The position numbers were made by a program, and so were the translations under genes. From JBGZEX01 sp041846495 (GTDB taxonomy: Bacteria; Bacteroidota; Bacteroidia; Bacteroidales; Marinifilaceae), in assembly GCA_041846495.1 (NCBI GenBank), contig JBGZEX010000089.1:1-27767 (forward strand): a stretch of DNA of 27,767 bases, in the 5' to 3' direction. Under the pieces are notes generated by a model. It made no database searches and had not been told where the DNA came from. It saw nothing but the letters and a program-made list of their open reading frames with translations. Of the stretch, positions 15,277 to 24,142 are shown piece after piece. Each line of letters opens with the position of its first letter. Position 1 is the stretch's first letter.

Positions 15277-17163
15277 TTAATTTTTAAAATCCTTTTCCAT
15301 ATAGTTGATGAAGGCATTGTTTACCATTTTTGCCCCTCCGGGAGTAGGATAATCTCCGGAAAAATACCAGTCTCCCTCATGTTCGGGTATGGCGGAATGC
15401 AGCCCTTTCAAATCCTGAAAAACGATTTCCACTTCGGCCTTTGTTTGAGCGGGGCGGAGAAGTTCCACCATTTTCCGGGATATCTCGTCTATGGTAAAAG
15501 GTTCGTATATCGCTTTTACGTAATTTACATATACTCCGTCTTCGGGACGGGATATACGTTGTTTTTTCGCTTTTTCGTAGCTTTCCCATAAAATACGCTC
15601 CAGCTTACGGTCTTTGAGTAATTCGACGGCAGCCTTAAAAGCGATGAAATCCGTCATTTGGGCCATGTCTATTCCGTAGCAGTCGGGATAGCGAATTTGG
15701 GGGGAGGAGGAAACGATGACTATTTTTCGCGGGCGGAGGCGGTCGAGTATGCCGATAATACTTTGTTTAAGCGTAGTTCCCCTTACGATACTGTCGTCGA
15801 TGATTACCAAATTGTCGATCCCCGGTTTTATGGTTCCGTAAGTGATGTCGTATACATGGGCGGCCAATTCTTCCCGGCTTTTGCCTTCGGCGATAAATGT
15901 CCGCAATTTGATGTCTTTTATGGCGACCTTTTCCGTTCTTACTCTTTGGCGGATGATTTTTTCCAATTCTTCTCCGTTCATATCGGGACGGTTTTCGATT
16001 TTACGTATTTTCTCTTTATCCAGATATTCCTGAATCCCTTCAATCATTCCGTAATAGGCTACTTCTGCCGTATTGGGGATGAAAGAGAATACGCTATGTT
16101 CCAAATCGCCGTCTATGGATTTCAATATGGGGGCCACTAAATTCCGGCCCAGTTTTTTCCGTTCTCTGTATATGTCTTTATCGCTTCCGCGGGAGAAATA
16201 TATGCGTTCGAAAGAGCAGGATTTTTTGATTTTAGGTTGTAAAATTTCGGTAAATCGGATTTTTCCGTTCCGGTCGATAAAAATTCCCGTTCCCGGCTGC
16301 AATTCGTTTACGGTTTCCGCCGGAACGTTTAAAGCGGTTTGTATGACGGGACGTTCCGAAGCGACGACTACGATTTCATCGTCCATATGGTAGAATGCCG
16401 GGCGTATACCCCAGGGGTCGCGCATGGCATAGGATTCCCCGCTCCCGGTGAGGCCGCACATTACATAACCTCCATCCCATAAAGGGCTGCAAAATTTGAG
16501 GGCGTTTGACACTTCTATATTGGCTTCGATGTAGTTGGTGATGTCCATGCCGCGCATTCCGTCGGATTTGCATATGCGATACAGGCGTTCCACTTCCCGA
16601 TCCAAGCGATGTCCGATTTGCTCCAGGAGAATATGGGTGTCAGAATAATGACGGGGATGTTGCCCTCTTGAAGTAATAGCCTGAAATACGTCTTCGATAT
16701 TGGTAAGATTGAAATTGCCGCATATGGCTAAGTTTTTAGCCCTCCAGTTGTTTCGCCTTACCATGGGATGGATGTATTCCAATCCGGATTTGCCGGTAGT
16801 GCTGTATCTGAGATGTCCCATATAGCATTCGCCGGCGAAAGGAAGCCGTTCTTTGGCAAAATACGGATTTACGGTATCCGAAAGATTGAAGTTTTTGAAC
16901 CGTTTTTGCACATTCCCGAAAATTTCGGTAATGGCGTCGGTTCCCATGGCTTTTTCGATGAAGAGATATTCTTCTCCCGGATTGGCGTTTAATTTTACGC
17001 AGGCCATTCCGGCTCCTTCCTGTCCTCTGTTATGTTGTTTTTCCATCAACAGATAGAGTTTGTTCAGGCCGTACATCCAAGTACCGTATTTTTCGTGGTA
17101 GTATTCCAAAGGTTTTAAAAGACGTACCACGGCAATCCCGCATTCGTGTTTTAATGTTTCCAT
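15277..17163 (-). CDS. purF: Amidophosphoribosyltransferase, long form
   Basis: The enzyme makes phosphoribosylamine from PRPP and glutamine, the first step of purine synthesis. It has 628 aa, against about 505 in E. coli; the long form is common in Bacteroidales. The N-terminal glutaminase domain has the nucleophile at Cys8 (HECGIAVV), so seven residues must be removed to free it. It also carries HNRGQEGAG (about 44-52) and GHLRYSTTG. In the usual oxyanion segment (HNGNLVN) this protein has AICGNFNLTN. The C-terminal phosphoribosyltransferase domain has the PRPP loop VIIDDSIVRGTTLKQS. The extra length is spread over insertions and a C-terminal extension. The shorter canonical PurF could be encoded elsewhere, so paralogue specialisation is possible. 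Confidence 0.88.
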   Translation of the reverse strand: METLKHECGIAVVRLLKPLEYYHEKYGTWMYGLNKLYLLMEKQHNRGQEGAGMACVKLNANPGEEYLFIEKAMGTDAITEIFGNVQKRFKNFNLSDTVNPYFAKERLPFAGECYMGHLRYSTTGKSGLEYIHPMVRRNNWRAKNLAICGNFNLTNIEDVFQAITSRGQHPRHYSDTHILLEQIGHRLDREVERLYRICKSDGMRGMDITNYIEANIEVSNALKFCSPLWDGGYVMCGLTGSGESYAMRDPWGIRPAFYHMDDEIVVVASERPVIQTALNVPAETVNELQPGTGIFIDRNGKIRFTEILQPKIKKSCSFERIYFSRGSDKDIYRERKKLGRNLVAPILKSIDGDLEHSVFSFIPNTAEVAYYGMIEGIQEYLDKEKIRKIENRPDMNGEELEKIIRQRVRTEKVAIKDIKLRTFIAEGKSREELAAHVYDITYGTIKPGIDNLVIIDDSIVRGTTLKQSIIGILDRLRPRKIVIVSSSPQIRYPDCYGIDMAQMTDFIAFKAAVELLKDRKLERILWESYEKAKKQRISRPEDGVYVNYVKAIYEPFTIDEISRKMVELLRPAQTKAEVEIVFQDLKGLHSAIPEHEGDWYFSGDYPTPGGAKMVNNAFINYMEKDFKN

Positions 17164-17182
17164 TTCTTTTGATTTATTGCTG

Positions 17183-17213
17183 CAAATGTAGTACGAAAAG
17201 GTGAATTTGTAAA
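17183..17213 (-). promoter_or_regulatory. Probable purF promoter
   Basis: On the minus strand TACATTTG (17190-17183) matches the -7 consensus TAnnTTTG and lies 20 bp before the purF start codon. The -33 element at the right distance is TTT rather than TTG, so the match is partial. The leader would be very short, about a dozen bases. No PurR-like operator was recognised. Confidence 0.45.
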
Positions 17214-17321
17214 AGGCTTATCCGTTTTTTTAGGATTTCAAATAATTAGGAAACAACCCCGTATTTTTTGAATTGTTTCTGCCGGATTTGTAAGCGATGT
17301 TGTTTTTGGGAGAGATACGAG

Positions 17322-17352
17322 TTGTTTATCCTTAAAAATCTTTGTATTTTTG
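17322..17352 (+). promoter_or_regulatory. Promoter of the acyltransferase-trmD operon
   Basis: TTG at 17322-17324, a 20-nt spacer and TATTTTTG at 17345-17352 match the Bacteroidetes primary promoter consensus in full. The expected start of transcription is near 17359, 17 nt before the acyltransferase ATG. No other promoter was found before trmD, so the four plus-strand genes probably form one transcript. Confidence 0.75.
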
Positions 17353-17375
17353 TCGTTATATATCGAAGATTGACG

Positions 17376-17927
17376 ATGAGGCATATAGCGAAATTTATTC
17401 TTTGGATATCCGGTTGGACGGTTAAAGGGGAGATCCCCGCAGATAAGAAAGCCGTAGTGATTTCGGCTCCCCATACCTCGGTATGGGATTTTATATGGGG
17501 AAAGTTGACTTTTATGAGCAGGGGAATTCCCACTTATATACTGATGAAAAAAGAATTTTTTTTCTTCCCTTTGGGAGCGATATTGAGGGCTCTCAACGTG
17601 ATTCCTGTAGATAGAGGGGCTCGGGATAACGGTATTGTGGATGCAATGGTGGAGGAATTCAAGAAACACGATGTCTTTTACCTTACGATAACTCCGGAAG
17701 GGAGCCGGAAGAAACGCAGGAAATGGAAGAAAGGTTTTTGGATGATAGCCAAAGCGGCGGATGTTCCCGTTTATCTCGGCCGTATCGATTATAAATATAA
17801 ATATTGTTCGTGGGGACAAAGATTCGTGCCTACCGGAGATTTGGAGGCCGATATGAAGTACATCATGTCTACCTACAAGGATGCCAATCCCAAACATCCG
17901 GAACTTTTTTCCTGCGGCGACATATGA
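17376..17927 (+). CDS. 1-acylglycerol-3-phosphate acyltransferase-like (PlsC family)
   Basis: The product is 183 aa from the ATG at 17376; a longer in-frame start at 17268 is rejected because it lies before the promoter and would add a cysteine-rich stretch foreign to the family. Motif I (HX4D) is HTSVWD with His33 and Asp38, and motif III is TPEGSRKK (106-113). Between them lie a conserved Arg region (VIPVDRGARD) and a hydrophobic membrane-associated segment. Proteins of this short type transfer an acyl group to a lysophospholipid or related lipid at the inner membrane. Which acceptor is used cannot be told from sequence. The next gene starts 10 nt later. Confidence 0.85.
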   Translation: MRHIAKFILWISGWTVKGEIPADKKAVVISAPHTSVWDFIWGKLTFMSRGIPTYILMKKEFFFFPLGAILRALNVIPVDRGARDNGIVDAMVEEFKKHDVFYLTITPEGSRKKRRKWKKGFWMIAKAADVPVYLGRIDYKYKYCSWGQRFVPTGDLEADMKYIMSTYKDANPKHPELFSCGDI

Positions 17928-17937
17928 ATACGGTGTG

Positions 17938-18702
17938 ATGAAAATAGGAATGTTTCAGCTTTCCTTGAAATGGGGAGATACGGATGCGAATTTGCGGCAT
18001 ATTGAAAATCTACTTCGGAATGCACCCGGCGGGGATATCTTTATATTTCCGGAAATGTTTGCCTCGGGATTTTCCATGGAAGGGAAAGAAAATACGGCTG
18101 CGGACTTCGAACGCATTAAAATGCGGATGAGCGGATGGGCTTCGGATAAAAAAGCCCTTATTGCAGGTTCTACGGTTTATCGTTCGGGAGAAACTTTTTA
18201 CAATCGTATGATTATAGCTTTCCCGGATGGGAGTTTTATGTATTACGATAAGCGTCATTGTTTTACGATGGGAGGGGAGCGGGAGCATTTTACGGAAGGC
18301 AAGAATAAACTCGTTTTCGATTATAAAGGGGTGCGTATAGCTCCTTTTATATGTTACGATTTGCGTTTCCCCGTTTGGAGTCGCAATACGGAAGAATACG
18401 ATATTGCCGTTTATGTGGCCGCTTGGCCGGAAGCAAGGCGGAATGCGTGGAATCTTTTGCTTCGAGCACGGGCTGTCGAAAATCAGTGCTTCGTGGCGGG
18501 AGTAAATTGTTACGGTCTCGGAGGGAACGGAGTTTTTTATGCCGGAGATTCGGCTATTGTAGATGCGAAAGGGAAAATCGTAGCTTCGTGCGGAGATGCG
18601 GGAGAAAATGTCGTATTCGCCGATTTGGACTTGGATGCGCTTTACAGATTCCGGGAAAAATTTCCGATATTGAACGATAGGGACGATTTTTCGATAAGAT
18701 GA
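17938..18702 (+). CDS. Nitrilase-family omega-amidase, YafV-like
   Basis: The product is 254 aa starting MKIGMFQLSLKWGDTDANLR. The nitrilase triad is complete: Glu39 in FIFPEMF, Lys105 in YYDKRHCF and Cys139 in APFICYDLRFP. The DKRHxF and ICYDLRFPVWSRN segments are typical of the YafV/NIT2-like omega-amidase branch, which hydrolyses 2-oxoglutaramate and 2-oxosuccinamate, toxic by-products of glutamine and asparagine transamination. It is cytoplasmic, with no signal peptide. It lies between a membrane acyltransferase and a secreted peptidase and has no obvious pathway link to either. An earlier in-frame start at 17881 overlaps the previous gene and is less likely. Confidence 0.85.
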   Translation: MKIGMFQLSLKWGDTDANLRHIENLLRNAPGGDIFIFPEMFASGFSMEGKENTAADFERIKMRMSGWASDKKALIAGSTVYRSGETFYNRMIIAFPDGSFMYYDKRHCFTMGGEREHFTEGKNKLVFDYKGVRIAPFICYDLRFPVWSRNTEEYDIAVYVAAWPEARRNAWNLLLRARAVENQCFVAGVNCYGLGGNGVFYAGDSAIVDAKGKIVASCGDAGENVVFADLDLDALYRFREKFPILNDRDDFSIR

Positions 18703-18733
18703 CGGAGAGATATGTAATTTAAATTAAATAGAG

Positions 18734-20860
18734 ATGAAACTAAGATTATTATGGATGACGCTCCTGTGCTTAGCGGCCGGGAGTTTATGTGCACAGGAGA
18801 AAGTGTACACTATGGAAGAGGCGATTGTCGGTTATCACCTTTATCCTCAAAGGCATTTTATTCAATGGCAGGGAGATAAGGATGCCGTTGTAGAGTTTAA
18901 GGAAGGAAGTTTGAAAGCCCGTACGATAGGGAAGAAGGGTGGAGCGGAAGAAGTAGTCGTCCGCCGGGAAGATTTTTCCAAGATAACGGGAATGGAAGTG
19001 ACGAATATGCCTCATGTGCAATGGTTGGATGGAAAACGTATAAGATTTTCTTATAAAGGTTATGTTTATACGGGAGATATAGAGACCAAAACTTTGATTC
19101 AAAAGATAAAACTTCCGGCAAATGCGGAAAATATCGAAATGCACGAAAAGGGTTGCATCGCTTTTACCCGGGACAATAATCTGTATTTGCAAAATGATAG
19201 GGGAGAGGAAACGGCTCTTACAACCGATCGGGATAAGAATATCGTGAACGGACAAGTTGTAAGCCGTAACGAATTCGGCATCGAAAAAGGGATATTCTGG
19301 TCGCCCGACGGTAATAAGATCGCATTCTATCGCAAGGATAATACCCATGTGACGGATTATCCTTTGTTGGATATAACGACTCGTACGGGTTCTGTGAATA
19401 TGATAAAATATCCCATGACGGGAATGGATTCCGAACGCATATCCCTCGGTATATATTCTTTGACTACGGGGAAGACCGTGTTTGCCGAAGTGACGGATTT
19501 CGACGAAGAACGTTATTTGACGAATATCAGTTGGAGTCCGGATGCCGGAGAAATTTACATACAGGTGCTCAATCGTAGGCAAAATCACATGAAACTCAAT
19601 GTGTACGATGCCGAAAACGGAAGTTATCTGAGGACGATATTAGAAGAGAAGAGCGATAAATACGTGGAACCCTCGGCTCCTCTCGTATTTATTGAAAAGG
19701 ATTCCGGGAAATTCCTGTACCGGACCAACAACAGAGACGGTTACTGGAATCTTTACCTATGCGATGTGAAGGGGAAATCGGTAAAACGCCTGACCAAGGA
19801 TGCGGGGGATGTGACTTATGTGGGGCAGGATGCCAACTACGTTTATTATATGTCGGCTGCGGTTTCTCCCATAGAAAACCATTTATTCAAGGTTAGTCTG
19901 AAGGGCGGTAAATCGGTGCGTCTGACAAGAGAGCCGGGGTGGCACCATGTTGTTCTCAGCAGTAGCAAACGCTATTTTATAGATAATTATTCGAGTACGG
20001 AGATTCCCCGGCGGATAGATGTGGCATCGACCGACGGCAAATATTGCGAAACGGTGTTTACCGCCCCCGTGCCCAATGAAGGGTATAAACTCGGAGAATT
20101 GACACTCGGGACGATAAAGGCGGCAGACAGGAAAACCGATCTTTATTACCGTCTGCTGAAGCCGGCGGATTTCGATCCTTCTCGAAAATACCCCGTAATC
20201 GTATATGTATACGGAGGTCCTCATGCCCAGATGGTACAGAATGTATGGGGGGGCGGTATGCCTAATTGGGAGATGCTGATGGCTCAAAAAGGTTATGCGG
20301 TTTTTGTGCTCGATAACCGGGGATCGTGGAATAGAGGTAAGGAATTCGAGGCTGCCATCTACGGACAATGCGGAAAGGCGGAGATGGCCGACCAGATGGA
20401 GGGCGTGAAATTTCTTAAATCCCACGCCTGGGTGGATGCCTCCCGCATAGGCGTGCACGGATGGAGTTACGGCGGATTTATGACGATATCCCTTATGACC
20501 AATTATCCGGATGTATTCAAGGTAGGCGTAGCCGGAGGTCCCGTTATCGATTGGAAATGGTACGAGGTCATGTACGGGGAGCGTTATATGGGAAATCCCA
20601 AGGATAATCCGGCGGGCTATGCTGCTACAAGTCTTATTCCTATGGCGGCCAAGCTTAAAGGTAAATTATTGATTTGCCAGGGAGTAATCGATAATGTGGT
20701 CGTACCGGAGCATAGTTTGAGTTTTGTCAGGGCTTGTATCCAAAATAACGTACAGGTGGACTATTTCCCTTATCCCCGGGCGGAGCATAATGTTACGGGA
20801 CGGGACAGGATCCATCTTATGCAAAAGGTTACCGATTATTTCGAAGATTTTTTAAAATAG
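18734..20860 (+). CDS. Dipeptidyl peptidase IV-like S9 serine peptidase
   Basis: The product is 708 aa with a signal peptide ending near AGSLCAQ. Residues about 35-450 form a DPP4-type beta-propeller; the SRNEFGIEKGIFWSPDGNKI segment (from about residue 177) holds the region that recognises the substrate N-terminus. The alpha/beta hydrolase domain has Ser578 in GWSYGG, Asp653 in GVIDNVV and His685 in AEHNVTG, so the triad is complete. GVIDNVV is one residue shorter than the usual HGxADDNV loop. Such exported enzymes release dipeptides, or tripeptides in the prolyl tripeptidyl branch, from peptides with proline or alanine near the N-terminus. It probably helps feed on peptides in the periplasm. 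trmD follows with one nucleotide between. Confidence 0.88.
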   Translation: MKLRLLWMTLLCLAAGSLCAQEKVYTMEEAIVGYHLYPQRHFIQWQGDKDAVVEFKEGSLKARTIGKKGGAEEVVVRREDFSKITGMEVTNMPHVQWLDGKRIRFSYKGYVYTGDIETKTLIQKIKLPANAENIEMHEKGCIAFTRDNNLYLQNDRGEETALTTDRDKNIVNGQVVSRNEFGIEKGIFWSPDGNKIAFYRKDNTHVTDYPLLDITTRTGSVNMIKYPMTGMDSERISLGIYSLTTGKTVFAEVTDFDEERYLTNISWSPDAGEIYIQVLNRRQNHMKLNVYDAENGSYLRTILEEKSDKYVEPSAPLVFIEKDSGKFLYRTNNRDGYWNLYLCDVKGKSVKRLTKDAGDVTYVGQDANYVYYMSAAVSPIENHLFKVSLKGGKSVRLTREPGWHHVVLSSSKRYFIDNYSSTEIPRRIDVASTDGKYCETVFTAPVPNEGYKLGELTLGTIKAADRKTDLYYRLLKPADFDPSRKYPVIVYVYGGPHAQMVQNVWGGGMPNWEMLMAQKGYAVFVLDNRGSWNRGKEFEAAIYGQCGKAEMADQMEGVKFLKSHAWVDASRIGVHGWSYGGFMTISLMTNYPDVFKVGVAGGPVIDWKWYEVMYGERYMGNPKDNPAGYAATSLIPMAAKLKGKLLICQGVIDNVVVPEHSLSFVRACIQNNVQVDYFPYPRAEHNVTGRDRIHLMQKVTDYFEDFLK

Positions 20861-20861
20861 G

Positions 20862-21536
20862 ATGCGTATAGATATTTTAAGCGTCGTTCCCGGTTTGCTG
20901 GAGAGTCCGTTGAATTATTCCATATTGAAACGAGCGCAAGCGGCCGGCATTGTGGAAATCCACGTGCATAACATACGGGATTGGACACGGGACCGCTACC
21001 GTAAAGTGGACGATTATCCCTTCGGCGGTTCTTCGGGTATGGTTATGCAGGTGGAGCCCATTCACCGGGCTATAGAAGAGCTCAAGGAGGGACGCGCTTA
21101 TGACGATGTCATTTACACCTCTCCGGACGGAGAGGTGTTCAATCAAAAAATAGCCAATGAGCTTTCCCTCAAACAAAACATCATTATTCTTTGCGGGCAT
21201 TATAAGGGAGTGGACCATCGGGTACGGGAACATTTGATCACTCGGGAAATCTCCGTAGGGGATTACGTGTTGACGGGCGGAGAATTGCCGGCTTGTATTA
21301 TGACCGATGCCATTGTTCGCCTTATTCCCGGAGCCATGGGAGACGAGACTTCGGCTTTGGAGGATTCTTTTCAGGATAATATACTTGCACCTCCCGTTTA
21401 TACGCGCCCGGCGGATTATAACGGTTGGAAAGTTCCGGAAGTACTCCTTTCCGGCAATCATGCACTTATAAAAAAATGGGAGGAAGAGCAAGCTTTGGAG
21501 CGTACGAAGAGGCTGCGTCCCGATCTCCTCAATTAG
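20862..21536 (+). CDS. trmD: tRNA (guanine-37-N1)-methyltransferase
   Basis: The 224-aa protein starts MRIDILSVVPGLLESPLNYS. It carries the SPOUT trefoil-knot features of TrmD: YPFGGSSGMVMQ, IILCGHYKGVDHRV, and ISVGDYVLTGGELP with the catalytic-site Asp. It methylates G37 of tRNAs reading CNN codons, which prevents frameshifting. Many bacteria have trmD in an rpsP-rimM-trmD-rplS cluster. Here it is the last gene of an unrelated operon, and its coding end overlaps the end of the convergent thiF gene by 8 bp. Confidence 0.97.
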   Translation: MRIDILSVVPGLLESPLNYSILKRAQAAGIVEIHVHNIRDWTRDRYRKVDDYPFGGSSGMVMQVEPIHRAIEELKEGRAYDDVIYTSPDGEVFNQKIANELSLKQNIIILCGHYKGVDHRVREHLITREISVGDYVLTGGELPACIMTDAIVRLIPGAMGDETSALEDSFQDNILAPPVYTRPADYNGWKVPEVLLSGNHALIKKWEEEQALERTKRLRPDLLN

Positions 21537-22278
21537 CTTTCCGGATGTTTACCGTCCGGAATTCGGCTTTCAACAAGTCCGCCATCAATAGTTTTCCGGA
21601 CAGGACATGGGGTAAGTCCAGGAGGATTTTTATGGCCTCGGAAGCTTGAATACTGCCTATAACACCCGGAAGAGTGCCCACGGTACCGACCGAAGGATGT
21701 CGGAGAGAGGAATAATCGGATACGGGGAAGAGATCCGTATAAGACGGTCCTCCTTTATAGTTGAATACGGATACTTGTCCGTAGAATTCGGATATGCTTC
21801 CGTATATGAAGGGTATGTGATGTTTTCGGCTCACCTCATCCATAATGTAGCGGGAGGGAAGATTGTCGACGGCATCTACGATGAGATCGTATCCTTCGGT
21901 AATTTCTCCGGCATTTTCTTCGGTCAGGCGACGGATACTGAAATCCGTTTTGCATCCGGGGTTGAGCATTTTTAATCGTTCGGCTGCGGAGGCCGCTTTG
22001 AAAGAGCCGATATCCTCCATCGTATAGAGTATTTGACGTTGAAGGTTGCTTAGTGCGACTCTGTCGTCGTCGATGATTCCGATATGACCGATACCGGAAG
22101 CCGCGAGGTAGAGGAGAACGGCCGAACCCAATCCTCCGGCCCCTACGACAACTACCGAAGCCGCTTTCAAGCGGGCTTGCCCTTCTTCGCCTATTTCCTC
22201 GAGCATGATCTGGCGGGCATACCGTTCTCTGTCCGGATATTCGATGCCGTTTACATCCATACGTCCCAGTCTTTCCAT
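21529..22278 (-). CDS. thiF: ThiF/MoeB-family E1-like adenylyltransferase without zinc cysteines
   Basis: The 249-aa enzyme should adenylate the C-terminus of the sulfur-carrier protein ThiS. The nucleotide-binding machinery is intact: RYARQIML with the arginine finger, GAGGLGS (46-52), IDDDRVALSNLQRQILY (69-85), Lys94 and DAVDN (135-139). The two CxxC pairs that bind zinc in ThiF and MoeB are absent: the first site reads GPSYTDLF and the second PSVGTVGTLPG. The only cysteine is Cys109, in NPGCK. Some Bacteroidetes homologues are known to lack part of these, so the protein may still work. Position after thiH supports thiF over moeB or a tRNA dehydratase. The start overlaps the thiH end; an internal ATG at 22260 is an alternative. 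Confidence 0.85.
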   Translation of the reverse strand: MERLGRMDVNGIEYPDRERYARQIMLEEIGEEGQARLKAASVVVVGAGGLGSAVLLYLAASGIGHIGIIDDDRVALSNLQRQILYTMEDIGSFKAASAAERLKMLNPGCKTDFSIRRLTEENAGEITEGYDLIVDAVDNLPSRYIMDEVSRKHHIPFIYGSISEFYGQVSVFNYKGGPSYTDLFPVSDYSSLRHPSVGTVGTLPGVIGSIQASEAIKILLDLPHVLSGKLLMADLLKAEFRTVNIRKAN

Positions 22279-23360
22279 ACGGGTTCGTAACCTTGTTTGC
22301 GCAAATCTTCAGCCATTTCAGCCGGAGTACGTGCATCGTTTACGGCGAATTGTTCCAATTCCTTGTGAGGTTCGTAATAACCTCCGGGTTCGGTGCTCGA
22401 ACCGGCGCTTACGGAGGTGATGCCGAGGCTCATTACATTGTTTCTGAACTCCCGGCTTTCGCGGGTCGATAGGGATATTTCAATTTCTTTATCCAGAAGT
22501 CTATAGGCGCATATGAGTTGTACCATCCCCTTGTCGGTTATGGGACAGCGGGGATTGAAATTGCCGGCTGCCGGTCGTAATCTCGGCAGGGAGATGGAGT
22601 ATTTCGTTCGCCAATATTTTTTTTCCAAATATTTGAGATGTAAAGCCGTAAAGAAAGAATCGGTACGCCAGTCTTCGAGTCCCAACAAAGCTCCTATTCC
22701 TATTTTCTGTATGTCGGCATCGCCTATTCTGTCGGGGGTTTCCAAGCGGTAGCGATAGTTCGCTTTTCTTCCGGCGGGATGATAGGTGGGATAGGCTTTT
22801 TCATTATACGTTTCCTGGTATACGCATACGAATCCGACGCCTGCCTCATGGAGGCTGCGGTATTCCTCCGTTTCCAGAGGCTGAACTTCCAGGGCTATCT
22901 GGGAGAAATAGGGGCGGATACGTTCTACTGCCTCCCGATAATAGGGGGCTCCGGTTATTGAGGGGGCTTCTCCCGATACCAAAAGGACATGTCGATAGCC
23001 TAATGCAACTATGGCTTCCCTTTCCCGGTCGATCTCTTCCATGGAAAGCTTTTTCCGGTGTATTTTATTCGTATGGTTGAAGCCGCAATATATACAGGAA
23101 TTCTGACAAATATTGGAAAGGTATAGGGGGATGTAGAGTTGCATGATTTTTCCGAACCTCTCTACCGTAAGGCGATGAGCTTCTTGGGCCATGGGTTCGA
23201 GAAAATCCTCGGCGGCAGGGGATATCAAAGCTTTGAAATCTTCAATGTCCCGGTTATTTTTACTCAATGCATCGATGACGTCGTTGGCCGTTTTTCCGGC
23301 GATTTCGCGTGTCGTATCCTGCCATGAATACGGACGAATGTGATCGTAATATGTTGCCAT
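22251..23360 (-). CDS. thiH: 2-iminoacetate synthase (radical SAM)
   Basis: ThiH cleaves tyrosine into p-cresol and dehydroglycine, the glycine imine used to build the thiazole. The product is 369 aa, close to the E. coli length of 377. The [4Fe-4S] motif is CQNSCIYCGF with Cys85, Cys89 and Cys92. It is followed by LVSGEAPSI, VQPLETEEY and the C-terminal ISLSTRESREFRN and SAGSSTEPGGY segments typical of ThiH. Using ThiH rather than the oxygen-dependent glycine oxidase ThiO fits an anaerobe. It starts 11 nt after the thiG stop. Confidence 0.95.
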   Translation of the reverse strand: MATYYDHIRPYSWQDTTREIAGKTANDVIDALSKNNRDIEDFKALISPAAEDFLEPMAQEAHRLTVERFGKIMQLYIPLYLSNICQNSCIYCGFNHTNKIHRKKLSMEEIDREREAIVALGYRHVLLVSGEAPSITGAPYYREAVERIRPYFSQIALEVQPLETEEYRSLHEAGVGFVCVYQETYNEKAYPTYHPAGRKANYRYRLETPDRIGDADIQKIGIGALLGLEDWRTDSFFTALHLKYLEKKYWRTKYSISLPRLRPAAGNFNPRCPITDKGMVQLICAYRLLDKEIEISLSTRESREFRNNVMSLGITSVSAGSSTEPGGYYEPHKELEQFAVNDARTPAEMAEDLRKQGYEPVWKDWDVWM

Positions 23361-23371
23361 TGCCGTATTTT

Positions 23372-24142
23372 TTAATCGAGGAAAGACGTTAGCGGAGAAC
23401 TTGCCGTCGCTTTACGGCATTGCGGAGCTAAGCTCGATTCGAATGCCGTTCTTCCGGCTTCTACACCTAAGCGGAATGCCCGACTCATGGATACGGGGTC
23501 TCGGGAAACTGCGATGGCCGTGTTTACAAGCACCGCATCGGCTCCCATTTCCATTGCTTCGGCTGCATGGGAAGGCGCTCCCAATCCGGCATCTACGACT
23601 ACGGGTACATTGGATTGTTCGATTATAATACGTAGAAGTTCTTTGGTGGATAATCCCAAATTGCTTCCTATGGGTGAGCCGAGAGGCATTACGGTGGCGG
23701 CTCCGGCATTTTCCAAATGTTTGCATAATATGGGATCGGCCTGAATGTAGGGGAGGACGATAAAGCCCATTTTGCAGAGTGTTTCGGTAGCTTTCAAAGT
23801 TTCGAAAGGATCGGGTAAAAGGTATTTGGGATCCGGATGTATTTCCAGTTTCAACCAATTTGTTTCCAGTGCTTCTCGAGCCAATTGGGCGGCAAAAACG
23901 GCCTCTTTCGCATTGCGTGCCCCGGAGGTGTTGGGAAGGAGACTTATGCTTTCCTGCGGTATATGAGCAAGGATATCGTCGGATTGGGGAGCCTTCATAT
24001 CGATACGTTTGAGCGCCATGGTAACGAGTTGGGAACCGGATTCCCGTATCGCTTTTTCCATAAGGCTATTGGAGGAAAATTTCCCCGTACCTACGAATAG
24101 TCGGGAGGTAAATGTTTTATCTGCGATTTTCAAAGGTTTCAT
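23372..24142 (-). CDS. thiG: Thiazole synthase
   Basis: ThiG joins deoxyxylulose phosphate, dehydroglycine and the ThiS thiocarboxylate into the thiazole phosphate tautomer. It has 256 aa, the normal length. The imine-forming lysine is probably Lys98 in NWLKLEIHPD. Phosphate-binding loops VMPLGSPIGSN and GLGAPSHAAEAMEMGADAVL are present. Its start codon lies inside the end of the upstream fusion gene (26-bp overlap), which suggests coupled translation. Confidence 0.97.
   Translation of the reverse strand: MKPLKIADKTFTSRLFVGTGKFSSNSLMEKAIRESGSQLVTMALKRIDMKAPQSDDILAHIPQESISLLPNTSGARNAKEAVFAAQLAREALETNWLKLEIHPDPKYLLPDPFETLKATETLCKMGFIVLPYIQADPILCKHLENAGAATVMPLGSPIGSNLGLSTKELLRIIIEQSNVPVVVDAGLGAPSHAAEAMEMGADAVLVNTAIAVSRDPVSMSRAFRLGVEAGRTAFESSLAPQCRKATASSPLTSFLD

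Noticed and set aside
15264..15286. Possible terminator for purF around GCCGGAAGGCC
   Set aside because: The stem is only three to four pairs, and the T run lies on the plus-strand side, facing the wrong way for purF.
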